The translations under genes were made by a program, and so were the position numbers. Below, in pieces: positions 49,680 to 63,504 of a DNA stretch of 64,000 bases. The notes under the pieces are model-generated. The model made no database searches. It was not told the origin of the DNA and worked only from the letters and a program-made list of their open reading frames with translations. Location: positions 62,844,714 to 62,908,713 of the forward strand of contig OZ021732.1 of NCBI GenBank assembly GCA_963978545.1, read 5' to 3'. The stretch is from Linyphia triangularis. Taxonomy: Eukaryota > Arthropoda > Arachnida > Araneae > Linyphiidae. How positions within the stretch are numbered: the stretch's first letter is position 1; each line of letters begins with the position of its first letter.

Positions 49680-51349
49680 AAAAAAATACTCATTTGCAAG
49701 CTTCTTATTACCAAATTCAAAGTTAAATAAATCCGTATTTAAGTCTTGAACCCAAAAAGATTTTATGACAACATGTTGTTCCTATAATACTATTTATGCC
49801 TGTAATAATATACTGTGCATATCAATGCATATTTTATCAGGTACCTTAAAGAATGGAAAGAAATTGGAATAATCGTCTTTTCAAGAAATGTTGAACACTT
49901 TGGGATTTCTATCGGATGTTTAATGAGTATAATTGCGTGATTTATTATCTTTATCGGAAAGTAAAATAATCTTTCAATAACAAATGCCTCTTAGTTCCAA
50001 TTATATAGTTCAACAAGGAAAAAGTAATAGTTATTTTCTAAGAAATTATTTAGTTTTACTTATTTAGAAAATTGTATATTATAATTGGATATTTTAAGTA
50101 AAATAGCTCGGTGATTATTTATGTAAATAAATACTAATTTATGGTTGCCTAAATTATCTGACTATATTCCCGGAATACGTTTAACTGTAAATCAATAAAA
50201 ATAATTAAAGTGATTGTATTGCTTACTATTAGAATGATTTCCTTATTAAACTCATCATCTATAGATTTGGGAAATATTTAGAAATTTATAAAAGTTTCAA
50301 GAGCCATGTAATTTATGTGCAATTTAAAACAGAGAATATTTATGAAATAATTTAGTATTCCATAGTACGTTTTGCATACATAAATGGAAAGCCAGTTTCA
50401 AAATAAAGGAATTATTGAAATAATGGATTTGCTATTTTCAGTAAGTTAAGGTAGATTTCCCTCCGGCTTGTTTCTTAAAATGGAATAGATTAAAAAAAAA
50501 ATATTCTCATGTTTTTTGTGTGTGTTTTTTTTGTGTTTTTTTTTTTTACGTCATTTTAAATACAAATATTTTAATTCCACTTAACGCACACATATCCAGG
50601 TATTTTTAACAGTCACATTAGAATGAAAATTTTCGGAAGAGGACATTCATTGTGAAACAGGACATTATGACATTGCCATCGGTAGAAAGATCAAAGTTAA
50701 AAACCCTTTAACAAAAAGTTATATCCAACATTTTTTGTTAAATACCTTTAAAAGCGACTACATATTTATGTCAGAACATTATACTATTAACAACCATTTA
50801 GTATTACTACTTACTAATATGATCATCTAATAGTGACTAAAAAGTATTATTAACTATTTTTCCTTCTGCTAACAACTACATAGTACCTAATTACTACACA
50901 ATGAGACGTTCTTTAAAGTTTATGCAATCAAAATTTAAAAAAAAAACACACACACACAAAAAAACGTCCCCACTACGCTGTGTTTCATGAGTATCATGTT
51001 TAAACATATCTATTAGCATGAAGCATGTAAAATATTTACCTTGTTATGTATTAAATAGACTTAAATATTATTTCCAATATATTATTATATGAAGAGTCAA
51101 TGAGTGGTGTATTTCATATTGTCAGGCGTAAGCAAATAAGAGTTAAAAATTCGATAGCTTCACGATTTGTATTCTCATAAAAGTAGTATCATCAATACAA
51201 TGTAGGTGATTATCTCCTGGGTTTCAATAAAATATTTCTTCTCATAGCACACGTTACTTGGAATATTAGCATTTCTTTGAAGAAATTCGGAATGTGAATC
51301 AGTTAATCACACCAATAAAATTCAATTAATACAATCAAATTTACCATTT

Positions 51350-51835
51350 TACTCCCCTTGATGATATCCGAATCATATCTAGAGCTGCCTATTTTATGCA
51401 TCATTTCGTAAGTCATGCAAATTTTGTAACGCTTTCTAAAAATCTTCAAAATAGTCAAAACTGGTGCCATCTCCATATTGCACCCTTTCCACCAATTGAG
51501 TTATAATTGCATTGGTTCATATCAAGCAAATATTAGCAACACTCACGTGAATTGCATTTCTTTAAAATACTCCAAGAACAATATTTTCCACCACGTCTTT
51601 AAAATTTTACGGAACATCTTTTAGGAGGAAAACGATCAATATTGCACATCGGAGTTCAACATCTTTGCTTTTAAACCAACTACCTTCGCATAATGAACAT
51701 CGAATGTAAAACTCGGCGACATATATTTTCCTGAATTATCCTTAACGCAATTAGGACGAAACGCTACTAGACGAGCGGCGGGCGTTTTACTGTCCTCCAG
51801 GCAAGGAGGTAGTAAAATCTGATTTGTGAGGATTT
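51350..51835. promoter_or_regulatory. low-repeat segment with a CpG patch
   Basis: Between 51700 and 51810 CpG is dense (AAACTCGGCGACATATATTT, ACTAGACGAGCGGCGGGCG). The adjacent 350 bp lack the simple-sequence character of the flanks. A minus-strand frame with a donor-like CAC|GTGAGT (about 51543) has the wrong phase to join exon 2. A regulatory or noncoding-exon role is possible but unproven. Confidence 0.2.
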
Positions 51836-53094
51836 TTAAATCTTCGATGACCTGCTTTGCTAGTGACGTGTATCAAAATGAAGTATTATTATTATTATTT
51901 TTTTTTCGTATAACTTTATTTCTAGAATGATTTTTCTTGTAATGATAGTAATTGTTTTCTTGAGTGACTATAGAGAAAATAAACTAGACAATGAAAATTG
52001 TAAAGATGAATTGAAAATAGTTCCATCAATTTATGTTAAATATCAATTCAATTCAATGGATTTATTATTAAGAATTTATATTTGTAGTTTAAGCATCCAA
52101 TAAAGGTGTCAACTAAGACTAGGGAAAGCACTTATGAATAAATATCGACTAATGTTTAAGTTGATATTGTTGAGTTTTCATTTATATACAATAGTGCGGC
52201 CAGGGAAAAATAGTTTCAATCTAATGAGGAAAAATGTAAATGTTCATAGCATCTTTCTACGCTCATAATATGTTTGCATTATACAGTAAGAGAACCAAGT
52301 TATCCGGAATCTAGCACATCATACCATTTGCTTATTTTTTAGTAAAGGGAGTAATACCTAGATGTTTGCTCGTAAAATACTTTGGTTGTGCTTGAAATTA
52401 GTAGAGAATAAACACAGTTTGTTATACTGGGTATTTTTTTTTTATTATGTGTTTACAAAGTCACCATTCTCTTTTGTCCTTCTGTGTATGTAGGTAATTA
52501 TATCCAGTTCGATAACTTAAAATGTTTAAATATCGAAGTAATAGCTTAGTGCTTGGGTTTCAGTGAGTTCGGAGTAGTTACTTAGGTTGTATCTAAGAAT
52601 TTTAAGTTTGATCCAAGCTTTGATTCTAGATTTTAATCAATGAAGTTTTTGATATATCTTAAAAGTATGATTGATTATAATAATTAATAATTTTTTAGAG
52701 GGATAAAAGAAGGAATCACTAAAAAAAGTCCAAAACAGGCAAAATATTTTCATGTTGCTAATAAAAAGAAGATAGGTTAATTTCGAAAAAAAAAAAAATC
52801 ACTTTATTTTTTCATCCTTAAAACAACATTAACGAGATGGATAGAGGAAAATACTGAAGAACCTTTTTTTTTTCTTTCAAAACTATACAAAGTTTTAATT
52901 TTGAGACATTTTTAGGCTTTCAGATTACTGTAATGAAAGTTATTTTAACTCCAAACGTGTGGGCCCCGTTTGGTGTACTATCACCAGAATGGGTTCATAT
53001 TTTGAGACTTTTTTGATGTAATTAAAATAATTATGAGTTGTATAAGCTGTTTATAAAGGTAGATATTATGAACCACATTAAAGTTAAAATTCAA

Positions 53095-53150
53095 AAGAAG
53101 GCCTTGTACCACCAAGGGCTGTCGAGTCAAGTCAATAAAGGAAGAAGAAT
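53095..53150 (+). repeat. SINE 3'-end fragment, family 2-like
   Basis: AAGGCCTTGTACCACCAAGG, then GCTGTCGAGTC parallels the 3' end of the SINE at 25639-25895 (AGGCCTTAGTCCACACGGGC, then TGTTGCGCCAC). It is diverged and truncated. No tRNA-like head is seen upstream. Confidence 0.35.
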
Positions 53151-55661
53151 TAAAATAATACAAAAATTCAACATTGGATAATGAAAATATTTTTATGAAA
53201 TATTTTCACTGTAAAAAAACGTTTTATAAGTTTTAAACAAGTTAAGATATTTATTAATTCTATACACAAATTGTTAGCACACGTCCCATAGATTAGACAT
53301 GATGAAATACTAAATGAAAACAGTTATAATTCAATTTAAAAATATCTTGGAGTATATCTCTCTTGTATTTTTCTTCTTTTTCAATTGTATTTTACAACCA
53401 CTGATAGGTTACAGAATTTGGGAATTCGAAATATTGTGCACTAGAGGCCAGTATAAATGGTAGGAATTTTTTGTAGAGTTGAAGTTTACAGTAAGTGTTT
53501 AAAGACATGCAAAATTAACATGATGGAATAAATCATATTGGAACGACGTTACACATTATAAAGGGGTTATTAAAGGATCTAGTTAAACAACAATGTTTAG
53601 AACATGTTGAAAGACATTACAATCATACGGAATATTTTGTAAATTTCATATAAACATTTATTTTACCGGGATAAAATGCCAGTAAAAATATATAAGCATA
53701 ATACTTATTTTTACCTTCATAATCATACTTTCTATTTTATTTTTATAATTCAAAGAAATGAAATAGAATAAGCTTCTCTTTTCTTGTCCTTATTAGATGG
53801 CTACATTATTTAGTTATCTATATAAACATTTTAAATGTGTTATTTTACTGGATTTGCAATCGTCATCTCTGTTTAGCTTTTAAAATAAAGTATTTTGTCA
53901 CTACAGTCCAATAGAATTTAATTATCTATTGAAGCTTGGAGTAAGGATACAAATGTATTATACAAACTGGAATTCAGATGGAAATAGCATGGCTTAATAT
54001 ATAATATGAAGATGGACACTGAATCTATCCTTAATCGAGAGATTATTCCTCCCAAATTTTGCGTTTCCTATTGGAATTTTCAATTTGGTAGCAGAAAGGG
54101 TTTTAATTTTAATCTGTATTGTAAGTGTGAGCTTATTGGAAACTGTGAGTCCTTCTAAACAATGCGGTATACATTAAATTTGAATGTGGAGGCATTTAGA
54201 ATTGGACTCTTGTATTTCCTAATGATAAAATGCAACGAACTCTCCAATGTTTGTTAATTAACACAAGTACATATATTATATATGTGTAATGAATAATTAA
54301 TAATTTATTACGTTCAATATAAGATTTTGAAATGGAAATGAAACTGGCATTAAATGGTGCAAATGTAATACAAAATGGTTATATTTTTAAATTAGCACTG
54401 GTATGTATTTGAAGGTTTGTGATATTAGTTGTAAAACTAAGTTACTTAAATATTGTAAATGTATTGCTATTAGGAAATATAATGCATTTTTGAAAGGCTT
54501 AATAAAAACAATTATAAATTTATATTCCTATTAAAATAATAATCTAAAATACAAGTAAGTGTTATTATACAACAAGTTTTCAGACAGACAGCCGCATAAC
54601 TAACTTATAACCCTTTATATTACTATTGATGCAATAAATGCAGTGGTCCAAAAGTAACAAGACTAAATTTGGAACAGATGGCACTGTAAGCTTTTGTGAT
54701 CATCTTTCCTGTGTTATTTGAATTTAAGTAGGCGGTGGGCTGCATTTTTTTTAACTGTGCTTGGAAAAAAAAAATTCTAAACATTTATATAAAAACAGTT
54801 TCGTCATACTTTCAAGTATTCGTTTTGTTATTGTAATAACTTGTTACTTTTGGATCTCTCGCAATTTCTTGAATCATATTTTACACTTATTACTTTTTTA
54901 ACACAATGAACATTTCTAATTTTGTGACAAATGCATAGTTGTTGTTGGATAGCTTGCTTACCTACTTCATAGATGTATTTAAATTACTCACATTACGTGG
55001 AAACTTAAAAGAACGTTATTTAAAAGTATTGTCTTCAATATTTGTCTTTAAACTCTGTGAAATAAATGAAACATGTTATATTTCACTACATTGCTTTATA
55101 CGACTAAGTTTATAATTAACACATATTATAACTATTTAAATAAACGATATATTTCACAGATTAGTGTTTATTGTTACGGTCACTAGTAAATTTATAGAGT
55201 CTCCGTGTATTGACATGATATATTTCCTTCATTACTAAAGTACCTACAGTCAAATTAGAAAGATAAGCATTATAGAAAATGATGTCATAAATGACATTTA
55301 TTTATTTTGCAGATTTTAAGAGAAGAATAGAAACTATTAACACTTTTTGAGAAAATAAAAAGTGAATATGTAGTGTTTGAGTGTTTTCTAGAAATCAATA
55401 TTGAGAGAGAACCTTTTGTAAACAAATTAACTTGATCTATAATTAAGGTTGATTGTTGACAAATTGTTTAGATATTAGTGATAATTGTACTTCGTTATGA
55501 ATGCTGCATTAGACTTTAAATGAGCAATTTATACTTAAAGGAAGCTTGAGAAGAAATTCTTATATGTAAATAGATAGCAGCTTTAAAAACTTGCAATGCA
55601 ATAACACATATAATTTAACTTGCAAAACAAGGAACATGCATATTTTTACATTATTAAATGC

Positions 55662-55667
<6 letters not shown>

Positions 55668-55699
<32 letters not shown>
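55668..55699. repeat. poly(A) tract
   Basis: About 32 A. Confidence 0.95.
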
Positions 55700-55700
<1 letters not shown>

Positions 55701-56194
55701 ATAATTAAAATTAATATCCCATTTTCTAAAACTTTTTCTTAGAAATAAACAATAAGAGTGAGAATAATCTCCTATCTTCCAAAACATCTTCTTTCTAATA
55801 AAAATTAGCATACGACAGCACATTCAATTCAGAATTTCATTTCTTTTCAATAAGCCGACTTAAAGAAAAAGAGATTATCACTTTGGTCTGTTGTTGCTAT
55901 ATATGTATTTATGACTAGAGTTTGCAGGAGTACGTGAGTTGAATGAAACTTTTAGCAAATTTCTAGATTTTTTGCAAGGTAGGTTCGATTACTTAATTTT
56001 ATATCTGGGAACGTCCAATAAATATAGCTATCTAAAGTTTCAGTACAACAAAATTCTTGAATATGGTTTCCTAAAATCCCCAAAACGTCTGGAAAATCTG
56101 GTAAAAAATTAGCAAAAATAATAGCAAAGTTTTTAATCAAATTGTCTTGAATTGAACTTCGAATTGTTTGGCAAACTTCAATTATTTATAAATA

Positions 56195-56200
<6 letters not shown>

Positions 56201-56229
<29 letters not shown>
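56201..56229. repeat. poly(A) tract
   Basis: About 29 A. Confidence 0.95.
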
Positions 56230-58459
56230 CATCCGGGTAATCATGCGCTATTATAATTTGTTACTTATCTAAAAATTACTGATTTAATTTACAAATATTT
56301 TTGATTATTTACAAGACAAATTTCATAAAATCTTACTTATCTATTGCTTAACTGATATTTAAAGTCAGGCCTTCCTATCCGGGAAAATGTAAATACGATG
56401 TGCATATACAATAGTTGTGTTGCATATTTTGATTTCATATTGTGAATGAGCTTTTTAGTGGAGCAGAAAGCGGGTATCTCTGTAAAGATTTTCTTGTATT
56501 TGGTTTAAACATTGATTATGTATATGTTTAACTTTTAATGCGTAGAATAAAAAGTCACAAAACAGGGACACGTAAGAAGTTTGTAGAAGAGTTTCTGAGT
56601 ATAAAGTAAATTATGCTCTTCTAATGTGGCACATGCAAAAAGTAACAAGGCAAACAAAAATGACTATATACTCTGTATACAACCGAGATTTGACATTGTA
56701 TTAGAATCGTTGTGAATCCTCAAAATATCTGACCCCTAGTGCAGACAAATATTCTCTCTTCAAAAGTGGTATTACGACATTTAATTACAACTTGAAAAGT
56801 TATCTTACTGATCATGAAACTCATATAAATGGTTAGTAAGGGTTTATTTTGTTTCTGAGAAAGAATAACATATGCGCGCAGCCTATAGCGCATGCGCTGT
56901 GTTATTTAGAGCAACTAGTTTATCAAGGTGGATGTGGAAGTGTAAGGTAAATTTCTAATTATCTAATCCTCAAGTTGAATAATAGGACAAATAACGTTTA
57001 TGAAACGTACCTGACTACAGTCTTCATGGATAGTAAAACCAATAAAGCTTTAGATCTATACAGATACCTCAGAGAGATAACAGTGAAAATAGGGTATGAA
57101 GAAAACAAAAGCGGATGAAAGGTAAGCATGGAAAGAAACAAATATACGAACAACCTACTATGCAAGAGAAAAAACAAAAATGAAGATCAAGGAAAGGCAG
57201 GTAACATACCGGCTAATTCCTTAGATAAAAAAATGGCATTGCTGGTATTTTTTGCGTAACAACATACTGGAAGAGAAGACTAAGAAAAAATAGTAAAAAT
57301 ACACAGGTTTTCGACTCTGGGGATCAAGAAAAGTGCACATATTAGTTATTGGAAATTCTTTTAGACAACTGTGAATCATAGATTATTTGTAAAACCAAAT
57401 AATTTAATTACTCTTTAGTTTGGTTTGTCAAAGTTGAATTAAAAATGATGGTTTAGGTTTTATTTGTTTGTTTGAAAGTGCACAAAACAATTAATTTCAG
57501 TCTTCTTATCGTCTTAAGAAATATAATTGATTTCCCTTTAATTTATCTATTTTTTTGTTTATTATGTTGTGTTGTTATTGTTTTGTGCATTTATTTGAAA
57601 AAAACTGATAGATTTAAAAAACGCCGGGAAAATTGGTACTTTAATACTGTACAGCCTCATTTCTGTGATGTAAACGTAATAAAACTTCATACATTGAGCT
57701 TCATTCATAAAACTTAGAACTAACTGAAATTGTTTTTACAACTATATCTGGTAGGATAGTTGAGTTGAATGAACCATACGTTTCTGAAGACTACTAGAGC
57801 TCAAGAACCCACATGAAAACAGTTAAACATTCTTTTAATTCAGTATGTGTTTCAATTACGAGTTCAAGTGCATTATACATATACTACGAATAATCAAAAC
57901 TAAATTAATACAAGGGCATATATTCTCCCCGACTCCGAAATTTTTAATCGAAAATGCTATTCTATCTCCTAAAGCACTAATATAATTCGTATAAATATAA
58001 TTTGGATACTTTTTAGAATGACTCAGAGGGTATTTTCTCTTGTGACACAAACAATCTGCGAACGTCAAATTTTTATAGTTATATATAAGAGATATAAAAA
58101 CCTTAGAATTTCTGGAAAAAGAACATTATATCAAGCTTTAAAAATTAGTGATTTACATTCTTTTTTTAGTACATAAAATGTTCTCAATAGATCGCAAACA
58201 ACATACAATGCCTACTGTTTTTCATATGTACCAGACTACGGGAAGTTCCAAAACTGTATTGACTAACTAGGTTCGACCATAAAAGGTTTCAGAAAAACAA
58301 GTTTTATTATTTAATTTAAACCGTAGATATAATTTTATAGAATGAGGCATTTTGTATGGGAAGTAAATACATCAGTGAAATTGATTTAGATTTTCAAACA
58401 ATTACAATCCCTTCTCATTCTCCAAGAAATAAGCAAATAAAAATCTGCCTTATTCTTAT

Positions 58460-58870
58460 GCCCAGGAGTCAACATAACGTCACCAACCTCAACTGGGCCT
58501 TGAATATTTCAAAACGCAGCGACCTCATGTGACGCAATTTCCTTCCGTGAAGTATAGACCTCCATCAATACCCATGTGGCATGCATATATTTCGATGCAT
58601 ATATTGATGAAGATGTGGTCCAACTTTTGAAGTAAACTTTCGGGAGACCCCTACTATACAAAGATGATTCTGAGATAAGTAGTTTTTCTCCAACTGAGAG
58701 TTTTCCCAGTGTGACAGCGAATCACTTCACCTTCGGGGAAAAAACGTCATTATCCGATAAAGTGAGACTCAAATTTCCGAATTTCAGGCACGGAAGGTGC
58801 GATACGTGTTTTTACGAAGAGTCTTGGGTTTCTCTGTTGGAATGGTGTTGTCAAGTTTTTCGATTGAATT
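58460..58870. promoter_or_regulatory. CpG-containing low-repeat segment
   Basis: CpG-bearing stretches (AACGCAGCGACCTCATGTGA, CACGGAAGGTGCGATACG) within AT-rich DNA, without match to the repeats here. A minus-strand donor-like CCGAAG|GTGAAG lies near 58732. It is a candidate noncoding or 5'UTR exon, or a regulatory region, for the receptor gene. I cannot support a start codon and signal peptide. Confidence 0.2.
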
Positions 58871-60764
58871 TATTTGATGGGTTAGATGATTTTGGATTTG
58901 TTTAATGGTATTTTACTGGATAAAAGAGTATAAAGAATATAATATTTTTTTAAATAAATTTTTAAGGTTTAAAAAATATTAAAAAAGGTAATGGTTGGGG
59001 TTATTCTAAATAGTAGTTAATCGTAGTTTTCTTCTATATAGATATTAGCAGTCATATCAATATATACAGATATTATTACAATATGTGTTATTTTAAAGAT
59101 AATGAGGATCTGTATTGCTATTGGCAAATTATATATCGTTGTAACTGCAATGGATCTGATTAACTGTATTAAACGTTTTGGGAATTGTAATGCGACAAAT
59201 TTTAATGATTAAATAGAAACTATTGCAAATAATCTATAGATTTCCTTTTATGAAAATGCTGATTTAAAAGATAAAGCATTAAGGAAATTAACATTTGTAG
59301 CATGTTATTTGGAATAATTAAAGTAGTGTATATATATCGAAAATCTGTAGTTTTTTCTAGGAAAGAAGTGAAAATATCTTCAAAACTGTTTTGAAATAAT
59401 TGGGCAGTATTGATAGCATAATTTATGCTAGAATAATTTAGAAACATTCTTAAAGGATTTAACTGCTCTAAAATATGTTATAATGCCACAAATACATAGA
59501 GAAAGCAAGCAAGTATTGTATCTAAATGGTAGTCAATTAAAAATTTATTGATGATTAAAATATATGTGTCTTTTTTACGATTTATTCATAAAGCCACTTC
59601 TTGTTGCAAGAAAAATATTTATATGGACGATAAAGGAGAAAAAATTACTCAACAGTTATAAAATATGCAATACCCCATGTGATATTTACAACGGTTCCCT
59701 AATGAGACAGTCATGGTATATATTATTATAAAATCAATTTTTCTCTTCAAGATACAAAACACGGAGACTTGTTCAAACAAAGTGTTGAGATAATGATTAT
59801 TACGCATAGTAGACACAATGAAATTTATTAATTAAATGACTGCACTAATTATGCAAAATAAAATGTATGTTATTGGACTCAGAATTTGTGGTTGACATGT
59901 TAAGGATTCAGCAATTAAATCATTGAACTGAAGTGTTCATTATTAAATACAAGATGTTTTGACATGATTTTAGCAATATAACTATCATTAGGTATGGAAA
60001 TTAACTTATTCCGAAATATTTGAATTATAATAATTTATTTAGTTAAATGAATATGTTAATGCTCGTATCAGAACGACTACATTATTTGTCTACTCATTCA
60101 GAGTTATCATACAGTAATTTAAAAACAAAAATTCAAAACGTTTGCTTTATAAATTAAAAATGGGTATTACTTTAAGTTATCTTAATTTAAATTGATTTTT
60201 ATGACTAAGAACGATCGATAATGTATGCTTAAAAACGCCTTACTACCTAAATTAAGTATTCGACAATAGTTCAGTGTCAATATATAAATTAATTGTTTGT
60301 GATAAAATTAAATTAATTTAAAAACAAATTTAAATATGTTCCCTTTTGATAGCATGAAAATATCACTATATGGCATTACCATGTTGAAAGAAAATATTTT
60401 GATAAAATATTACGCTTTATTTTTACATTAAAGTTATCAAGAATATTATTGTTTCTGTTGATGATACATTTACCCTGAAAATATCGTTTAGTTTCAAATA
60501 ACATTTCACCATTAAATAACAGGGACACACTCTCTATAGCAGAACATGTGACATTCGTACTATTAATAATAATTTAATCCAAGTACAGTTTAAATTATTT
60601 AGTTGTACAGTTAAAATAAGACAACTTGTTCGTCATACTGAATTATAATAACCACTCCTTTATAATTGTTATTACAATTTTATTTAAATGTTGCAAAGAA
60701 ATATTTGAAAACAAAATTCAGAAAATTCGGTCAAAATATATCTGCCATGAACAGCTTTTAAGGT

Positions 60765-60965
60765 AAGTGTCCACGGGCGAAAAAACGAGCACGAGTTTGA
60801 TGCAAACTAGGTTCTCGCTCGTGTACACACCCTTGCAATTCCACTATTGGGAAGTTATTTCTACTTGCAAAAAGATTTGCGCCGTCCGTAGATCCTCTGG
60901 TGGACACACGTTTTGCAACTTTTCTTCCGCGATTCCAGCCGTTTGAAAAATATTGCTAACATTCG
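60765..60965. repeat. CpG-rich segment bounded by GTGTCCAC / GTGGACAC
   Basis: GTGTCCACGGGCGAAAAAAC near 60768 and the inverted GGTGGACACACG near 60900 bracket a CpG-rich 130 bp with GAGCACGAG and CTCGCTCGTG dyads. The opposed octamers suggest a transposon end or a decayed small element. No family could be assigned. Confidence 0.3.
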
Positions 60966-63378
60966 AATCCTCAATTGTGGAGCTGATTTTATCTAAATAA
61001 TTCTTTTGAATTATTGGCACTGTATATGACTTGTCATTATTGAATGATTAAAAACGGACTTTTAAAAAAAAATTATAAGATTGTAAATACAAACGCATGC
61101 CGATGTTCTACCTTTGAAAATATGAATGGCGCATTCATTTGGAAGTTTTAGAGTTTAGAAGAAATTGGTAAAACTGTATTGAATTAAGTGAAAAGAGCAT
61201 GGATTTGATAAAATAAAAATACCAAGATACGTTCGTGTCAAATATAAGGTTAATTACAGTTTAAAAAAGCACAGTTTGATTAATTCTTCTCATGTAGCGA
61301 AACATTTTCCTTCATGCGTTATCGTACATAATTTTCATTATGCAGCGTTAGAAAATATACCATGAAGAGTTTTTGACCAAATATAATGAAAACGAATGTT
61401 CAGTATTTGTAAAAAATTTGTCCAAAAATTCTAAGAAAAACAACAACTTCTAAACCATATAATTCATATATCCCCAACTTACATCATAATTTTCATCTCT
61501 ATTTGGATTCAAAGATGTTTGACAAGTATAATGGTGAATCCAATATCATTAAAAATAAACTAGAGAAACAATATAGACGAGAAAATATCAGAAAACAACT
61601 CAAAAGATTTGAAGTAAGTACAGTGTAACTTGACCAACCGCAAGTATTACATAAATCGTAAGGACTTGCACAGTTACAACCCACAAGAGACCTGTGTTCC
61701 TGTTGTAGTAGTGATTTCTACATGCATTCTAGTAAATACATTCTGCTATGCGTTTCAATAGTTATTTGCCTAGATTTATTCTGCGATGGACTTCTACCTT
61801 GAACAATGTTGGTTACAAATTGAATCGGGCAGGGATTCAAGTATCTGAATTGAAGTCACGAGGTCTGGTTTACGTGACTTTTGGTCAAAATTGAATAGTA
61901 TTTTTTTAGTTGGTTGAATGTATTGTTCTATTTATGTGAGGGAATGCGTGACGATTTAGGTATGCAAGTAATATTTTGTAAAAGTTTTGCATTGAGTTTT
62001 CAAAAAATATTTGCAATTTTACCTGAATTGCAACTGAATTTTATACGAAATTATTTATGTAATGATATTGAATATGTGAGTTTATTAATTACATTCCACT
62101 AACGAGATTCTAATGAAAACTAAAAAAATAATAAAATGTAATCTTCGATTATAATATATTTGATATTAATGGAATCATGAATTTCAGTTTTGAAATACAA
62201 GAATTTATTGAATCTTAAATTTAATGTATAATAGAAAATACGAAATATAGATCGCAAAAATACTTAAAGTTCTGAAAAAATTATACACATTTAAACATTG
62301 TTTTAGTGTATATTAAGCCCCAAGGACTGGTTAAAAATATGAAATTTAATTGGATATTTTCAGTGACTATATTATTGCTTCTTCATTTAATTTTTTGTGG
62401 GGGCTCTTAACTGTAAAGAAACTGAGATCTCCAAAAATACCATTGCTGTTATTCACAATCAAAGACATACTAGAATTTATATATAGAGATAGAAAGATTT
62501 GTTTTCAGAATGTTAATTAACTTGAATAAAAGTGACTTTTAATTGAAGTTAACCACACTTTTCCGAAATATGTTTTTTCATTATTTATTTATGAGAGTAT
62601 ACATATAGTAGATTAAAGTTATTCATATAGGATTCAGTTATCATCAAATAATTGCCTTATAAAATACAAAATGGTGTAAAGTGAAACAGCCTTTTTAAGA
62701 AGAAACATGTATTTGAGTTTGAAAAAAAATAAATAATTTTCATTAAAAAAAATACACTAGAAAAAAAGGCTTTAATTTTCATTCAGTTTCTACAATATAA
62801 TAATGTCTTACACAAAGACTTCCTAAAGTCTGTTTCAGGTATATATTACCAAACAAAACTACAAATATCATAAGATACGTGCATTATTTTAAATGAAAGG
62901 CCTCTTCGAGACACGTATTCATACAAAACTTCTACCAAAATTTACAACTCTAAGTACATAGAATGTTGATCAAAAGTAAATTTGCAATCCTTCAAGCTGA
63001 AAATATAATGTTTAAAGCATCTTTAAATAAAAAATAATATTAAAGATAGTTATTAAATTAGTAAAAATTTTCTTTAAATTCAGCCAGAAGTCCGACAGGC
63101 GACTGTATGTTTAGGCACCTCATCGAACATCATTTTGAATTTTTTATAGAATGTAGATAAATGTTAGTAGATCATTAATCCACTGGTCTGCAGAGGCAAA
63201 AATGGCCGAAACTATTCAAATATAGACTTTGAATAAGTTGAACTACCCCTGTTTGCCAAATGTGTCATAACTTGCCAAATAATGAGCATTCCTTTTTCTA
63301 TGGTAACCCACTGCTCTATAATTTTCAATGAGGAAAAGTGCAAACGATATTATTTTGTGGCGAAAATTCACTTCCATC

Positions 63379-63460
63379 TTTTATAAGTCAGCCAAGTTGG
63401 TGACGAATATTAAGTCACTGATGACGTTATATTTATTGCCAACTTGGCTGACATTTAAAA
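63379..63460. ncRNA. candidate pre-miRNA-like hairpin
   Basis: Arms 63379-63417 and 63422-63460 pair over about 39 positions with a tiny loop. The core GTCAGCCAAGTTGG pairs perfectly with CCAACTTGGCTGAC, and several other positions are G-U wobbles in RNA. Length and shape resemble a microRNA precursor. The very short loop and two-strand symmetry also fit a small palindromic transposon remnant. No expression evidence can be drawn from sequence. Confidence 0.3.
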
Positions 63461-63504
63461 GGCGACATTAAACACAAATCAACCGCAGCCTTCTTCATTG
63501 AAAC

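Noticed and set aside
51540..51620. Candidate nAChR exon 1 (minus frame MFRKILKTWWKILFLEYF with donor GTGAGT)
   Set aside because: The donor leaves two bases of a codon, and joining exon 2 would create a stop; the needed phase is 1.
57000..57040. Candidate exon 1 (minus ATG...GTACGT donor)
   Set aside because: Only five codons and the wrong phase for exon 2.
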